Source: Litorilinea aerophila
Lineage (GTDB): Bacteria; Chloroflexota; Anaerolineae; Caldilineales; Caldilineaceae
Length of the DNA: 32,152 nt
Assembly (NCBI GenBank): GCA_945905745.1
Contig: CAMDQF010000034.1
Span: forward strand, 1-32,152
Reading direction: 5' to 3'
The notes below the pieces were generated by a model that was not told the DNA's origin, made no database searches, and saw only the letters and a program-made list of their open reading frames with translations. Each line of letters opens with the position of its first letter. The first letter of the stretch is position 1. Shown here piece after piece: positions 15,525-23,111 of this stretch. The position numbers and the translations under genes are program-made.

Positions 15525-16448
15525 ATGGACTTCCTACACGACTGGGTGGTCAGTGGCACAGGGATTGTGGAGGGCATCGCCCAATGGCGCACGCCCCTAC
15601 TCAACTATTATTTTCTCTTTGCGGCTTTCCTCGGCCAGGAGGAGTTCTTTCTAATCGCGCCGCCTGCTATCTACTGGCTCTACAACAAACAGGTGGGGCG
15701 GCGACTGGTCTATCTGCTGATGCTGGGCGCGTGGACGAACGAAGCATTCAAAAACTTCTTCCGCCTGCCCCGCCCGCCTGTCGAAATCGCGCTGGTGGAA
15801 GAGGTGGGCTATGGCCTGCCCAGCGGCCACGCCCAACTGAGCCTAATGCTTTGGGGCTACGCTGGGTACACTCTGCGCCGGACAGTGCGCTGGCTGCCCG
15901 CTCTTGTGCTGTGGGTGATCGCTTCTATCTCCTTCAGCCGTCTCTATCTGGCCGTCCACTACCCGGCGGATGTGCTGACCGGGCTGCTGATCGGCGGGCT
16001 GATCCTGGGGGCATCCCTCTGGGCCGAACCGCGACTGACCGAGTGGTTTGGCCGTCTGCCCTCCGGGCAGGTGATGGGGCTGGCCGCCGCCCTCTCTGTG
16101 CTGGCCCTGCTGTTGATGCCCGGCGGGGGGAAGCCCTGGCCCGTGGAGATCGCAGCCACCGAAGCGGGTCTCATTTTCGGTGTGCTGGTCGGGTTGGATG
16201 TGGAAAGACGGCGGGTGCGCTTTGCTGTGGCTGGCAGTGCCCTTCAAAAGATCGGGCGCTATCTGCTCGGCCTCTGCCTGCTCGTTCTCGTCTGGGCTGG
16301 GCTGCGCGCCCTCTTCGGCCTGATCGACGGCGGCCATCTGATCGAAAGCGGCCTGCGCGTCGTCCGCTATGCCCTCATCGGACTCACCGTCACCTGGTGG
16401 GTCCCGGCGCTCTTTGTGCGGATGGGGCTGGCGGGGAAAGAAGTATAG
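15525..16448 (+). CDS. PAP2-family membrane phosphatase
   Basis: Likely a lipid or undecaprenyl-pyrophosphate phosphatase at the membrane. All three acid-phosphatase motifs are intact in the 307-residue protein: KxxxxxxRP with K76, R83 and P84; PSGH at 99-102; and SRxxxxxHxxxD with S138, R139, H145 and D149. About seven to eight hydrophobic segments surround them; the C-terminal third (from about 180) is an extra hydrophobic region beyond the core domain. The substrate cannot be told from sequence. The ribosome site is weak, and the promoter at 15391-15419 supports this start region. A downstream heptamer pair follows the stop. Confidence 0.9.
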   Translation: MDFLHDWVVSGTGIVEGIAQWRTPLLNYYFLFAAFLGQEEFFLIAPPAIYWLYNKQVGRRLVYLLMLGAWTNEAFKNFFRLPRPPVEIALVEEVGYGLPSGHAQLSLMLWGYAGYTLRRTVRWLPALVLWVIASISFSRLYLAVHYPADVLTGLLIGGLILGASLWAEPRLTEWFGRLPSGQVMGLAAALSVLALLLMPGGGKPWPVEIAATEAGLIFGVLVGLDVERRRVRFAVAGSALQKIGRYLLGLCLLVLVWAGLRALFGLIDGGHLIESGLRVVRYALIGLTVTWWVPALFVRMGLAGKEV

Positions 16449-16608
16449 CGTATTTCGTATTGCGTAAGCAGCGCAAACAATGCGCTTCGCACCACAACTT
16501 TATGCGGTACAAGATCAGCTCGATATCTTTTTGCCACTGCTCCATCATCTATTTTGCGCAGCCGTCGTCACTACTTTCTTACGCAATATAGAATACGCAA
16601 TACGCAGG
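16448..16608. repeat. inverted heptamer pair after the PAP2 gene
   Basis: GCGTATT, TCGTATT, GCGTAAG (16448-16468) start on the last base of the PAP2 stop codon. The inverted partner is at 16578-16608: CTTACGCAAT, ATAGAAT, ACGCAAT, ACGCAGG. Together they can form a long hairpin around about 110 bases of non-coding sequence. Confidence 0.8.
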
Positions 16609-16642
16609 TTCATTATCCCATCATTCCAGGACCCACTCTCCC

Positions 16643-17269
16643 ATGAAAGCATTCCCCGCCATGTGGCGCACCCTCAAAGTTTTATACGACGAACTCTTCC
16701 TATGGGTTTGGCTCAGCGTGCTCTGGTGGGCAGGCACACTGCTCATCCTGCCCGCTGCGCCCGTAGCCGCGGGACTCTACGCAGTGGCCAACCGTTCGGC
16801 CAACTATAAGCGGGTGGATTCCGGTTTCTTCTGGGATGCGGCCAAGAGCCAGATCAAACGTAGCTGGTTGATGGTCGGCACCAGTCTGATTCTGCACATC
16901 GCTGTACTGATGAACATCGCATTTTATGCAAACAGCGCTGTCAGTTGGGCCAGATTTGTGACAATTCTGTGGCTATGGGTGATTGCGCTGGTGATGATGG
17001 GCAGTCAATACTTCTTGCCCCTCTTCTGGCAACAGGAAGACCCGAGCCTGCGTCTGATAATTCGCAATGCCTTTATTCTGGCCCTGCAACACCCGCTCTA
17101 CACCTTGCTGATGCTGATCTTCCAAATTGCATTGATTGTCATCAGTTTTGCCACTGTCCTGCCTATCTTCCTGCTCATGCCCGCATCCGTGGCAGTGGCG
17201 GCCAATGTGGGGCTGGTCAAGCTGTTGGAGGATAAGGGACTGGCTCCGCCACCGCCGCCGGGGGTTTGA
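16643..17269 (+). CDS. DUF624/YesL-like integral membrane protein
   Basis: A 208-residue protein with about five membrane segments (roughly 20-45, 72-95, 100-122, 140-165 and 168-190). Length, layout and the N-terminal pattern (LPAAPVAAGLYAVANR after the first membrane segment) resemble the DUF624/YesL family, whose members often lie near carbohydrate transport genes in Firmicutes; no molecular function is known. No such neighbours occur here. It ends with a proline run (PPPPPGV). The assignment rests on overall pattern and is moderate. Confidence 0.7.
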   Translation: MKAFPAMWRTLKVLYDELFLWVWLSVLWWAGTLLILPAAPVAAGLYAVANRSANYKRVDSGFFWDAAKSQIKRSWLMVGTSLILHIAVLMNIAFYANSAVSWARFVTILWLWVIALVMMGSQYFLPLFWQQEDPSLRLIIRNAFILALQHPLYTLLMLIFQIALIVISFATVLPIFLLMPASVAVAANVGLVKLLEDKGLAPPPPPGV

Positions 17270-17278
17270 GAAAGTGAA

Positions 17279-17357
17279 CAGTAATCAGTGTGGCGTGCGA
17301 CGATCACCACTGATTACTGATTACTGATTACTGATTACTGATTACTGATTACTGATT
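17279..17357. repeat. seven-unit ACTGATT array with inverted partner
   Basis: ACTGATT seven times without error (17309-17357), preceded by the inverted CAGTAATCAGTG at 17279-17290. It lies in the gap before the epimerase. A perfect 49-base array implies recent expansion or conversion. Confidence 0.93.
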
Positions 17358-17398
17358 ACTGCCCACTGGCTCCCCAGTCGCAAAGGACAAATAACCGC

Positions 17399-18391
17399 AT
17401 GAAGCTCCTCATCCTCGGCGGGACCGTCTTTCTGGGCCGCCATACTGTCGAAGCAGCGCTGGCTCGCGGCCACGAAGTGACACTCTTCAACCGGGGCCAG
17501 CGCAACCCGGAACTCTTCCCGGATGTGGAGAAGCTGCGGGGCAACCGGGATGGGGACCTCGCCGCGCTGCAAGGCCGGCGTTGGGATGCGGTCATCGATC
17601 CCAGCGGTTACGTACCCCGGCTGGTGACAGACTCGGCCCGTCTCCTGGCCGACGCGGTGGAACACTACACATTTGTCTCCTCTCTCTCGGCCTACGCCAG
17701 CTTTGCCGACGCCAACCAGAACGAAGACGCGCCCCTAGCCACGATGGACGACCCGACTATTGAACAGATCACCGGGGAAACCTACGGTCCGCTCAAAGTG
17801 CTGAGCGAACAGGCCGCCCAGAGCGCTATACCGGGACGGGTGGCGGTCATCCGACCCGGCCTGATTGTCGGCCCCCACGACCCCACGGACCGCTTCACCT
17901 ATTGGCCTGTGCGGGTGGCGAAAGGGGGTGCTGTGCTGGCGCCCGCGCCCGCCGACTATCCGGTGGAATTTACGGATGTGCGGGATTTGGCGGCGTGGAT
18001 GGTGCGGGTGGCGGAGCAGTGCATCCCCGGCGTATTCAACGCCAGCGGGCCGGGCGAGGCGGCGACACTGGACGGGCTGCTGGAAAGCAGCCAGGAGATC
18101 AGCGGCAGCGATGCCCGCTTTGTCTGGGCGGACGAAGCCTTTTTGCAGAAAAATGAAGTCCAGCCCTGGAGCCAACTCCCCCTCTGGATCGGCAACGGGC
18201 CGGAGTACGACGGCTTCTCCCGTTACGATTGCAGTCGGGCGATTGCCGCGGGACTGACTTTTCGCCCGGTGACAGAGACGGTGGCGGACACTTTGGAATG
18301 GGCGGCCACCCGACCAGCCGATCACACCTGGCGGGCCGGGTTGACGGCAGAGCGGGAAGCGGAGTTAATCGAAAAGCTGAGCCACGGATAA
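17399..18391 (+). CDS. NAD-dependent epimerase/dehydratase family protein (extended SDR)
   Basis: Oxidoreductase or epimerase of the extended short-chain dehydrogenase type; substrate unknown. The 330-residue protein has the dinucleotide site LILGGTVFLGR (4-14), the acidic/NRG nucleotide-specificity region LFNRGQ (29-34), and the catalytic YxxxK at Y129-K133 with SSLSAY (94-99) supplying the serine. VIRPGLIVGPHDPTDRF (about 149-165) and FTDVRDLAAW (about 191-200) are family landmarks. The Gly pattern (GGTxFxG) is that of atypical or extended SDRs. AAAGGA lies 11 bases before the ATG. The stop codon TAA lies within the repeat at 18380-18485, so the final LSHG is repeat-encoded. Confidence 0.88.
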   Translation: MKLLILGGTVFLGRHTVEAALARGHEVTLFNRGQRNPELFPDVEKLRGNRDGDLAALQGRRWDAVIDPSGYVPRLVTDSARLLADAVEHYTFVSSLSAYASFADANQNEDAPLATMDDPTIEQITGETYGPLKVLSEQAAQSAIPGRVAVIRPGLIVGPHDPTDRFTYWPVRVAKGGAVLAPAPADYPVEFTDVRDLAAWMVRVAEQCIPGVFNASGPGEAATLDGLLESSQEISGSDARFVWADEAFLQKNEVQPWSQLPLWIGNGPEYDGFSRYDCSRAIAAGLTFRPVTETVADTLEWAATRPADHTWRAGLTAEREAELIEKLSHG

Positions 18392-18485
18392 ACGCTGATG
18401 ACCACGGATAAAAAGGGATTGTTGAAAGGTACATTCACTTCATCTCCCTGCTTTTATCCGCGTTTATCCGTGTTCATCAGCGGCT
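18380..18485. repeat. CACGGATAAA inverted repeat overlapping the epimerase stop
   Basis: CGCTGATGACCACGGATAAA (18393-18412) pairs with 18463-18482 over 20 bases with one mismatch. A further copy of CCACGGATAAA at 18382-18392 contains the epimerase stop codon. The CTGATGAACACGGATAAA type of sequence is a frequent spacer repeat in several bacterial phyla. Confidence 0.82.
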
Positions 18486-18502
18486 AAATTGGAAGGTGAC
18501 AG

Positions 18503-19246
18503 ATGGCGATTCTAGCCGAATACTACAAACCCACTTCGGTGGCGGAAGCGGTGGCCCTGTTACGGCGCACGGACGCACGGCTGCGTCCACTGGCCGGTGG
18601 TTCCCAACTGGTCGGTGATCTGGAGACCCGGGCCGTGACCGATGTGGACGGTGTTGTGGATTTGGCCGGACTGGGGCTGAATCGGATTGTCCAGATAGGC
18701 GAAACTTTGCAAATTGGCGCGACAGCTACCCTCAGCGATGTCAGCCGCCATCCCCTGGCCGGAGAAGTGGCCGGGGGCATCCTGCGCCGCACAGCCCAGT
18801 ACGAGGGGCCAGTCAACCTGCGCAACGCAGCCACCGTCGGCGGTGTCGTCGCTTCCGCCGAGATGGACAGCGAATTCTACGCGGCCCTGCTGGCATTGGA
18901 CGCATCGGTCGTCGTCAGCGACGGCGAAAAGGAATCCGTCACCCCACTCGATGCTTTCGTCATCCCCTCCTCCCATCACCTGATTACCGCCGTCACAATT
19001 CCTGTTCGCGCTCTCCGCTCAGGCCATGCCCGCATCGCCCGCACCCCGTCGGATCGCTGCATTGTGGCCGCGGTGGCGGTTGTCGGCGATGCTGTCATGC
19101 GGGTGGCCCTTTGCGGTGTAGGGCAACAGCCAGTGCTGGCGGGCGGTCGCCTCACTCCCCCGGACAATTGGAAAGGCAGCGCCGAATACCGGCGGGCGAT
19201 GGCGGAGATTGTACGCCAAAGGGCATTGGCAGAAGCGGAACAGTAG
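18503..19246 (+). CDS. FAD-binding subunit of a molybdopterin dehydrogenase (CoxM/XdhB-like)
   Basis: The medium FAD subunit of xanthine dehydrogenase or CO dehydrogenase-type enzymes, which relays electrons from iron-sulphur clusters to NAD or quinone. The 247-residue protein shows the family FAD motifs: LAGGSQLVGDLE (about 31-42) for the first pyrophosphate loop and NLRNAATVGGVVASA (about 108-122) for the second, followed by DSEFYAALLALDASV. The C-terminal domain is shorter than the usual 270-300 residues. Neither the molybdopterin subunit nor the 2Fe-2S subunit is in this window, so this is an orphan or serves a complex encoded elsewhere. A GGAAGGTG ribosome site sets the start. The TrmH gene begins five bases after its stop. 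Confidence 0.82.
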   Translation: MAILAEYYKPTSVAEAVALLRRTDARLRPLAGGSQLVGDLETRAVTDVDGVVDLAGLGLNRIVQIGETLQIGATATLSDVSRHPLAGEVAGGILRRTAQYEGPVNLRNAATVGGVVASAEMDSEFYAALLALDASVVVSDGEKESVTPLDAFVIPSSHHLITAVTIPVRALRSGHARIARTPSDRCIVAAVAVVGDAVMRVALCGVGQQPVLAGGRLTPPDNWKGSAEYRRAMAEIVRQRALAEAEQ

Positions 19247-19251
19247 GCCCT

Positions 19252-20052
19252 ATGCACATCACCAGCCCCAGCAACCCCCGCATCAAAAATGTGGTGCGCC
19301 TGACCACCAACCGCCGCCACCGGGACCAGGAGCGGTTGACTGTCGTGGAGGGCAGCCGGGAAGTGCGCCGTTGCCTGGATGCAGGCGTCATCCCCACAGA
19401 AATCTACCTCTGCCCGGAACTGATGGCGTCGGACGACCAGGACATGGCCGATCGCCTCTTGCAACTCGCAATTCGCAATTCGCAATTCTTCACCGTCCCC
19501 CCAGAAATCTTTGCCAAAATCGCCGTGCGTGCGGAAAGCGGCGGCCTGCTCCTCGTCATCCCCTACACCCAGACCGCGCTGGACGATCTGCCGCTTTCGC
19601 CTGTTCCTTTTCTGGTGGTGGTGGAGGGAGCGGAAAAACCGGGCAATGTGGGGGCCATTCTGCGCAGTGCAGACGCGGCTGGCGTGGACGGGCTGATCCT
19701 CTGCGCGGGGGGCACAGACCTGCACAACCCCAATGTGATTCGGGCCAGCCTGGGAACCCGCTTTACTGTTCCCTGCGCCGAGGCCCCCACCGCCGACGTC
19801 CTGGCGTGGCTGCGCCAGCGGGGAATCGCCGCGGTGGCTGCCACGCCGGATGGGGCAGCGCTCTACACAGCGGCGGACTTGACCGGCCCTGTGGCGATTG
19901 TGACTGGCAGCGAGGCCGAGGGACTGAGCCAGGAGTGGCTGGCCGGCGCCGATGCCAGGGTGACAATTCCTATGCGCGGGGTGGCGGACAGCCTGAATCT
20001 GGCAACTTCTACCGCTATTTTACTATACGAAGTTTTGCGCCAGCGAGGATGA
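19252..20052 (+). CDS. TrmH-family (SPOUT) RNA 2'-O-methyltransferase
   Basis: Predicted to methylate ribose in rRNA or tRNA. The 266-residue protein has an N-terminal substrate-binding domain (ITSPSNPRIKNVVRL at the start, typical of the TsnR/RlmB-like group) and a SPOUT knot with all three motifs: EKPGNVGAILRSADAAG, VTGSEAEGLS and PMRGVADSLNLATSTAI. The ATG at 19252 lies five bases after the preceding stop and begins exactly at the conserved N-terminus, so upstream starts are rejected. Residues 71-80 (QLAIRNSQFF) are encoded by a heptamer array (19461-19488) at the place where relatives have a short turn before the PPEIFAKI segment. A terminator follows directly. Confidence 0.92.
   Translation: MHITSPSNPRIKNVVRLTTNRRHRDQERLTVVEGSREVRRCLDAGVIPTEIYLCPELMASDDQDMADRLLQLAIRNSQFFTVPPEIFAKIAVRAESGGLLLVIPYTQTALDDLPLSPVPFLVVVEGAEKPGNVGAILRSADAAGVDGLILCAGGTDLHNPNVIRASLGTRFTVPCAEAPTADVLAWLRQRGIAAVAATPDGAALYTAADLTGPVAIVTGSEAEGLSQEWLAGADARVTIPMRGVADSLNLATSTAILLYEVLRQRG
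19461..19488. repeat. four-unit GCAATTC heptamer array inside the trmH-like gene
   Basis: GCAACTC then GCAATTC three times, 7-bp period, read in frame as QLAIRNSQF. It gives the same peptide, AIRNSQF, as the array at 13247-13274 in the glycosyltransferase. Confidence 0.9.
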
Positions 20053-20096
20053 ACAAAAAAGTCCGGCTGGTCTGAGACCAGCCGGACTTTTTTGTT
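20052..20096. terminator. bidirectional rho-independent terminator
   Basis: AAAAAAGTCCGGCTGGTC and its complement flank a three-base loop, with T6 on both strands. It ends both the rightward TrmH transcript and the leftward trypsin transcript. Confidence 0.93.
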
Positions 20097-20106
20097 CCAG
20101 AGTGGG

Positions 20107-22992
20107 CTACCGCTGCACAGCCGGCAGATAGAGCGCGCGCAACCCCAGCAGCACATTCGGCGCGGGGAAGGTATTGACAACCGACGGCGTGGTCTGGGCA
20201 GGGGCGAGACCAGGCCGCAATGCCAGCAGTGCAACACCATCAGCGGCGGAGAAGTCGAAGGCGCTTCCATCGCTTTGGCGGCTGTTGCCCAGATTGGCGT
20301 ACCAGTAACCGTTGGCGTCGGTCAGGGCAGCCAGAGGCAGAGAAGAACCGGCTGTCCCCTTGCCATCCTTATCCACCAGACTCAACTCCACCAGAGCATT
20401 GGCAACCGGTGTCACCCCATCCAGGGCCATCACCTGGCCGTAGGCACTGTGGGAACGGGGCACAGAGGGGGGAGTGGTCGATGTCTCGAAAGTGCCCTGA
20501 CCGCTGCTCACACTGGCATCCTGGCCGATGGATTGGATAGTAAAGTTGTAGCTGCTGTCGGGGATCAGGTTCGAGATCACCACATAATGCAGCCGGTCGA
20601 TCGTACCGGCCCCCCGTACATCCTCGGCCAATCCCACAGAAGATCCATTTTGCAGAATCTCCACCAGACCGTTGGCGGGCTGGCTGGTCTGCCAGGAAAT
20701 AGTCACGCTCGTATCCCGCAGATTGGTCACACGCACATCCTGCACGCCGCCAGCCTGCGCGTCAGCCGTTTGCAGCAGGGAGATCGCCCTCGCCGCCAGT
20801 ATCGGCCCGCCATCGGCTTTGACAAAGTAGCCCTGCCCGCTCTGGGCGGCAAAATCGTTGAAGGATCGCCCGCAGATGTGGCCGTCCCACCCACCGGCGT
20901 ACCAGCGGTTCACCTCTAGCCCTTGCCAGGGCAGTGTGATCCCGGCGCACAGGGCAGAGGCGTCCGCGCTGCCCTGGCTGCTGACGGCATTCCAGCCATT
21001 GACAACGGTGGGCGGCGCAGCGGGAATCGCATCTCCAGCCAGCGCCCAACTGTTGGCGGTCTGGTTGCGCACGAAGTATCCCCCTGCCACATCCAAAGCG
21101 AAGTCATTGGCCTCTACTGCACAAACGTAGCCATCCCAGCCGCCGTTCGCCCAGCGCACCACCTCCACCGGCGCGCCGGCTTTGGCTCGGGTCAGATCGC
21201 TGCACAGATGGCTGGCTTTGTAGGCAGTCAGCGGCTTGTATGGCAGGGCAATGAAATTCCAGCCTGTGCCCAGCAGCAGCAGCGAACGGGAGAGGCTGCG
21301 CACCTGAATATCCGCGGCTGGGCTGTCATCGGCGGTGGTGATCTCCGCATAACCCTGGCGCAGGGGGGAACACTGCACCTCCACCGCCAACGGCGCCTGC
21401 GTGGGCGAATAAGTGTAATAGCCATCCAGTTCGGGTGTGCGGGTGTTGCCCAAGTTCAGCCCCCACTGGCCGTTGCTGTCGGTCAGGACGGAGAGAAGGG
21501 CCGACGGATCGGCTCTCCCACCCAGAGTGACACTCGATACAATCTGCACGTAGACAATACAGCGTTCCAGGCTATTGCGTATAGGTTCCACAATCGCACC
21601 GTAGATATTGTCCGAATCGGGCAACATCAGCGTTGGCCCAGTGGTTACCGAATAGAGCGCTCCCCGGTTATCGTCTATCAATTCACCAGTCTGGATATAG
21701 AAATAGTAGGTCGTCTCTGCCGCCAGGTCAGTGAAGGTGACGTGATGGGCTGTGCCAGTGGCTGTCACCCGCTGGCTGTGGCCGGTCCGGGCCGGGGCAG
21801 ATGTCAGCACGGCTTCGCCAGTCGTCTCCTCTTCGGTGAGCCAGGAGACGCTGAAACTGGTATCGCGCACATTACTGATGCGCACGTCACTGATTGGGGG
21901 AGCAGCCGGCGCGGTAGGTGAAGCAGTCGCTGTCGGTGTAGCAGTCGCTGTCGGTGTAATGGTTGCCGTGGGTGTAGTGGTTGCCGTGGGTGTTTTGGTT
22001 GGTACAGTCGTTGCCGTCGGCGTGGAGGTTCTGGTTGCGGACGCGGTCGGCGTCGGTGTAGCGGTCGCAGTCGCGGTATGCGTAGCCGTCGGCGTATTCG
22101 TCGCCTGGCCTCCACCGGTTTGGCTGTTGATCCAGTTGGTAAAATTCGAAAGCCGGGCATAGACGCCGTAGAGGTTGGGCAGCGCGCAACCGGTTCCCCA
22201 GCTTACCACACCCGCCTGCAGCCAGCCATTGCCTGTGCCATCCGGCACGACAAAGGGGCCGCCGCTGTCGCCCTGGCAAGAATCTTTGCCGCCCTGGGCC
22301 AACCCGGCGCAGAGCATATTGCTTGTGATTTGGCCGTTGTAAGAGCCAGGCGCATTGCAGGTGGCGTTGCTGACAATCGGTACATCAACTTGCATCAGCG
22401 CATCGGCGTAAATGGGCGAACCGCCGGTACTCGTATTGCCCCAACCCATCACCGTTGCTATCACCCCGACTGCGGTCAGGTTGACGTCGCCCTGGGGAAT
22501 CAGACCGACGGTCGGGCGGCTGGAGGCTGTTGCCAACTTCAACAGGGCAACGTCCGAGTCCAGCGTGCTGCTATTGAAGTCGGGGTGTTTGATAATTTGA
22601 ATCACATCAATCCGCTCGCCGCCAGAATCGCTCAGTTTGTGCTTGCCCAGCGTCACGTCAATGCCCGCCGCCGTGTTCCCTTCCACACAATGGCCTGCGG
22701 TCAAAACCCATTGGGGCGCAATCAACGCGCCACCACAGAACTGGCCGTCATAATCGCTGGGTTGGTTGGCCTGTATCAGCGCAGCCATAAAAGGCCACGC
22801 GCCGGGCACAGCTTCCTGTCCGCCGATAATCTCCGGCGTGTCGGCTTGCGCTGTCTGGACGGGAGCAGCGGGCGCGGGGGCAGCGGGCGCGGGGTCAGCG
22901 GCCAGCGCGGGCGCTCCTCCGCTCCCCCAAAGCCCGGCGCAGAGCAGGGCCACACAGATGAGCAGCAATAAGGCGGGCTTGATGCGGTTCAT
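20107..22992 (-). CDS. secreted trypsin-like protease with duplicated FN3 modules and LYLPAVQR tail
   Basis: An exported S1 serine protease of 961 residues. A signal peptide (1-31, ending PALAA) is followed by an Ala/Pro pro-region and a trypsin domain (about 55-290) with H101 (TAGHC), D147 (SDVALL) and S243 (GDSGGP). D237, six residues before the serine, predicts cleavage after Lys/Arg. The mature N-terminus IIGG (55-58) follows Glu, not Arg or Lys. A Thr/Pro-rich linker (about 297-372) leads to a duplicated unit: a fibronectin-III domain (ISDVRISNVRDTSFSVSW; VQDVRVTNLRDTSVTISW) and a carboxypeptidase-regulatory-like domain (LTDSNGQWGLNLGN; LTDANGYWYANLGN). Between them is a region of two GGWDG-containing repeats. 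The last residues are LYLPAVQR, as in the DUF1501 protein. Confidence 0.93.
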   Translation of the reverse strand: MNRIKPALLLLICVALLCAGLWGSGGAPALAADPAPAAPAPAAPVQTAQADTPEIIGGQEAVPGAWPFMAALIQANQPSDYDGQFCGGALIAPQWVLTAGHCVEGNTAAGIDVTLGKHKLSDSGGERIDVIQIIKHPDFNSSTLDSDVALLKLATASSRPTVGLIPQGDVNLTAVGVIATVMGWGNTSTGGSPIYADALMQVDVPIVSNATCNAPGSYNGQITSNMLCAGLAQGGKDSCQGDSGGPFVVPDGTGNGWLQAGVVSWGTGCALPNLYGVYARLSNFTNWINSQTGGGQATNTPTATHTATATATPTPTASATRTSTPTATTVPTKTPTATTTPTATITPTATATPTATASPTAPAAPPISDVRISNVRDTSFSVSWLTEEETTGEAVLTSAPARTGHSQRVTATGTAHHVTFTDLAAETTYYFYIQTGELIDDNRGALYSVTTGPTLMLPDSDNIYGAIVEPIRNSLERCIVYVQIVSSVTLGGRADPSALLSVLTDSNGQWGLNLGNTRTPELDGYYTYSPTQAPLAVEVQCSPLRQGYAEITTADDSPAADIQVRSLSRSLLLLGTGWNFIALPYKPLTAYKASHLCSDLTRAKAGAPVEVVRWANGGWDGYVCAVEANDFALDVAGGYFVRNQTANSWALAGDAIPAAPPTVVNGWNAVSSQGSADASALCAGITLPWQGLEVNRWYAGGWDGHICGRSFNDFAAQSGQGYFVKADGGPILAARAISLLQTADAQAGGVQDVRVTNLRDTSVTISWQTSQPANGLVEILQNGSSVGLAEDVRGAGTIDRLHYVVISNLIPDSSYNFTIQSIGQDASVSSGQGTFETSTTPPSVPRSHSAYGQVMALDGVTPVANALVELSLVDKDGKGTAGSSLPLAALTDANGYWYANLGNSRQSDGSAFDFSAADGVALLALRPGLAPAQTTPSVVNTFPAPNVLLGLRALYLPAVQR

Positions 22993-23044
22993 ACCTTTGC
23001 ACTCTCCAGTCTCAGTTGAAAACGTTCGGGGTCACGCACAATAT

Positions 23045-23111
23045 CGTAGGGGTTTGAGTGGGCAAGAGAGTTACGCACTGGCAGAATCGCCTGCCCACCC
23101 AAACCCCTACG
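23045..23111. repeat. inverted repeat overlapping the CapA stop
   Basis: CGTAGGGGTTTGAGTGGGCA (23045-23064) pairs with 23092-23111 over 20 bases with one mismatch; loop of 27 bases. The right arm contains the TAG stop codon of the CapA gene (23109-23107). Confidence 0.88.

Noticed and set aside
17309..17357. Seven perfect repeats as a possible CRISPR array
   Set aside because: Units are 7 bp and directly adjacent with no spacers, and no cas gene is present.
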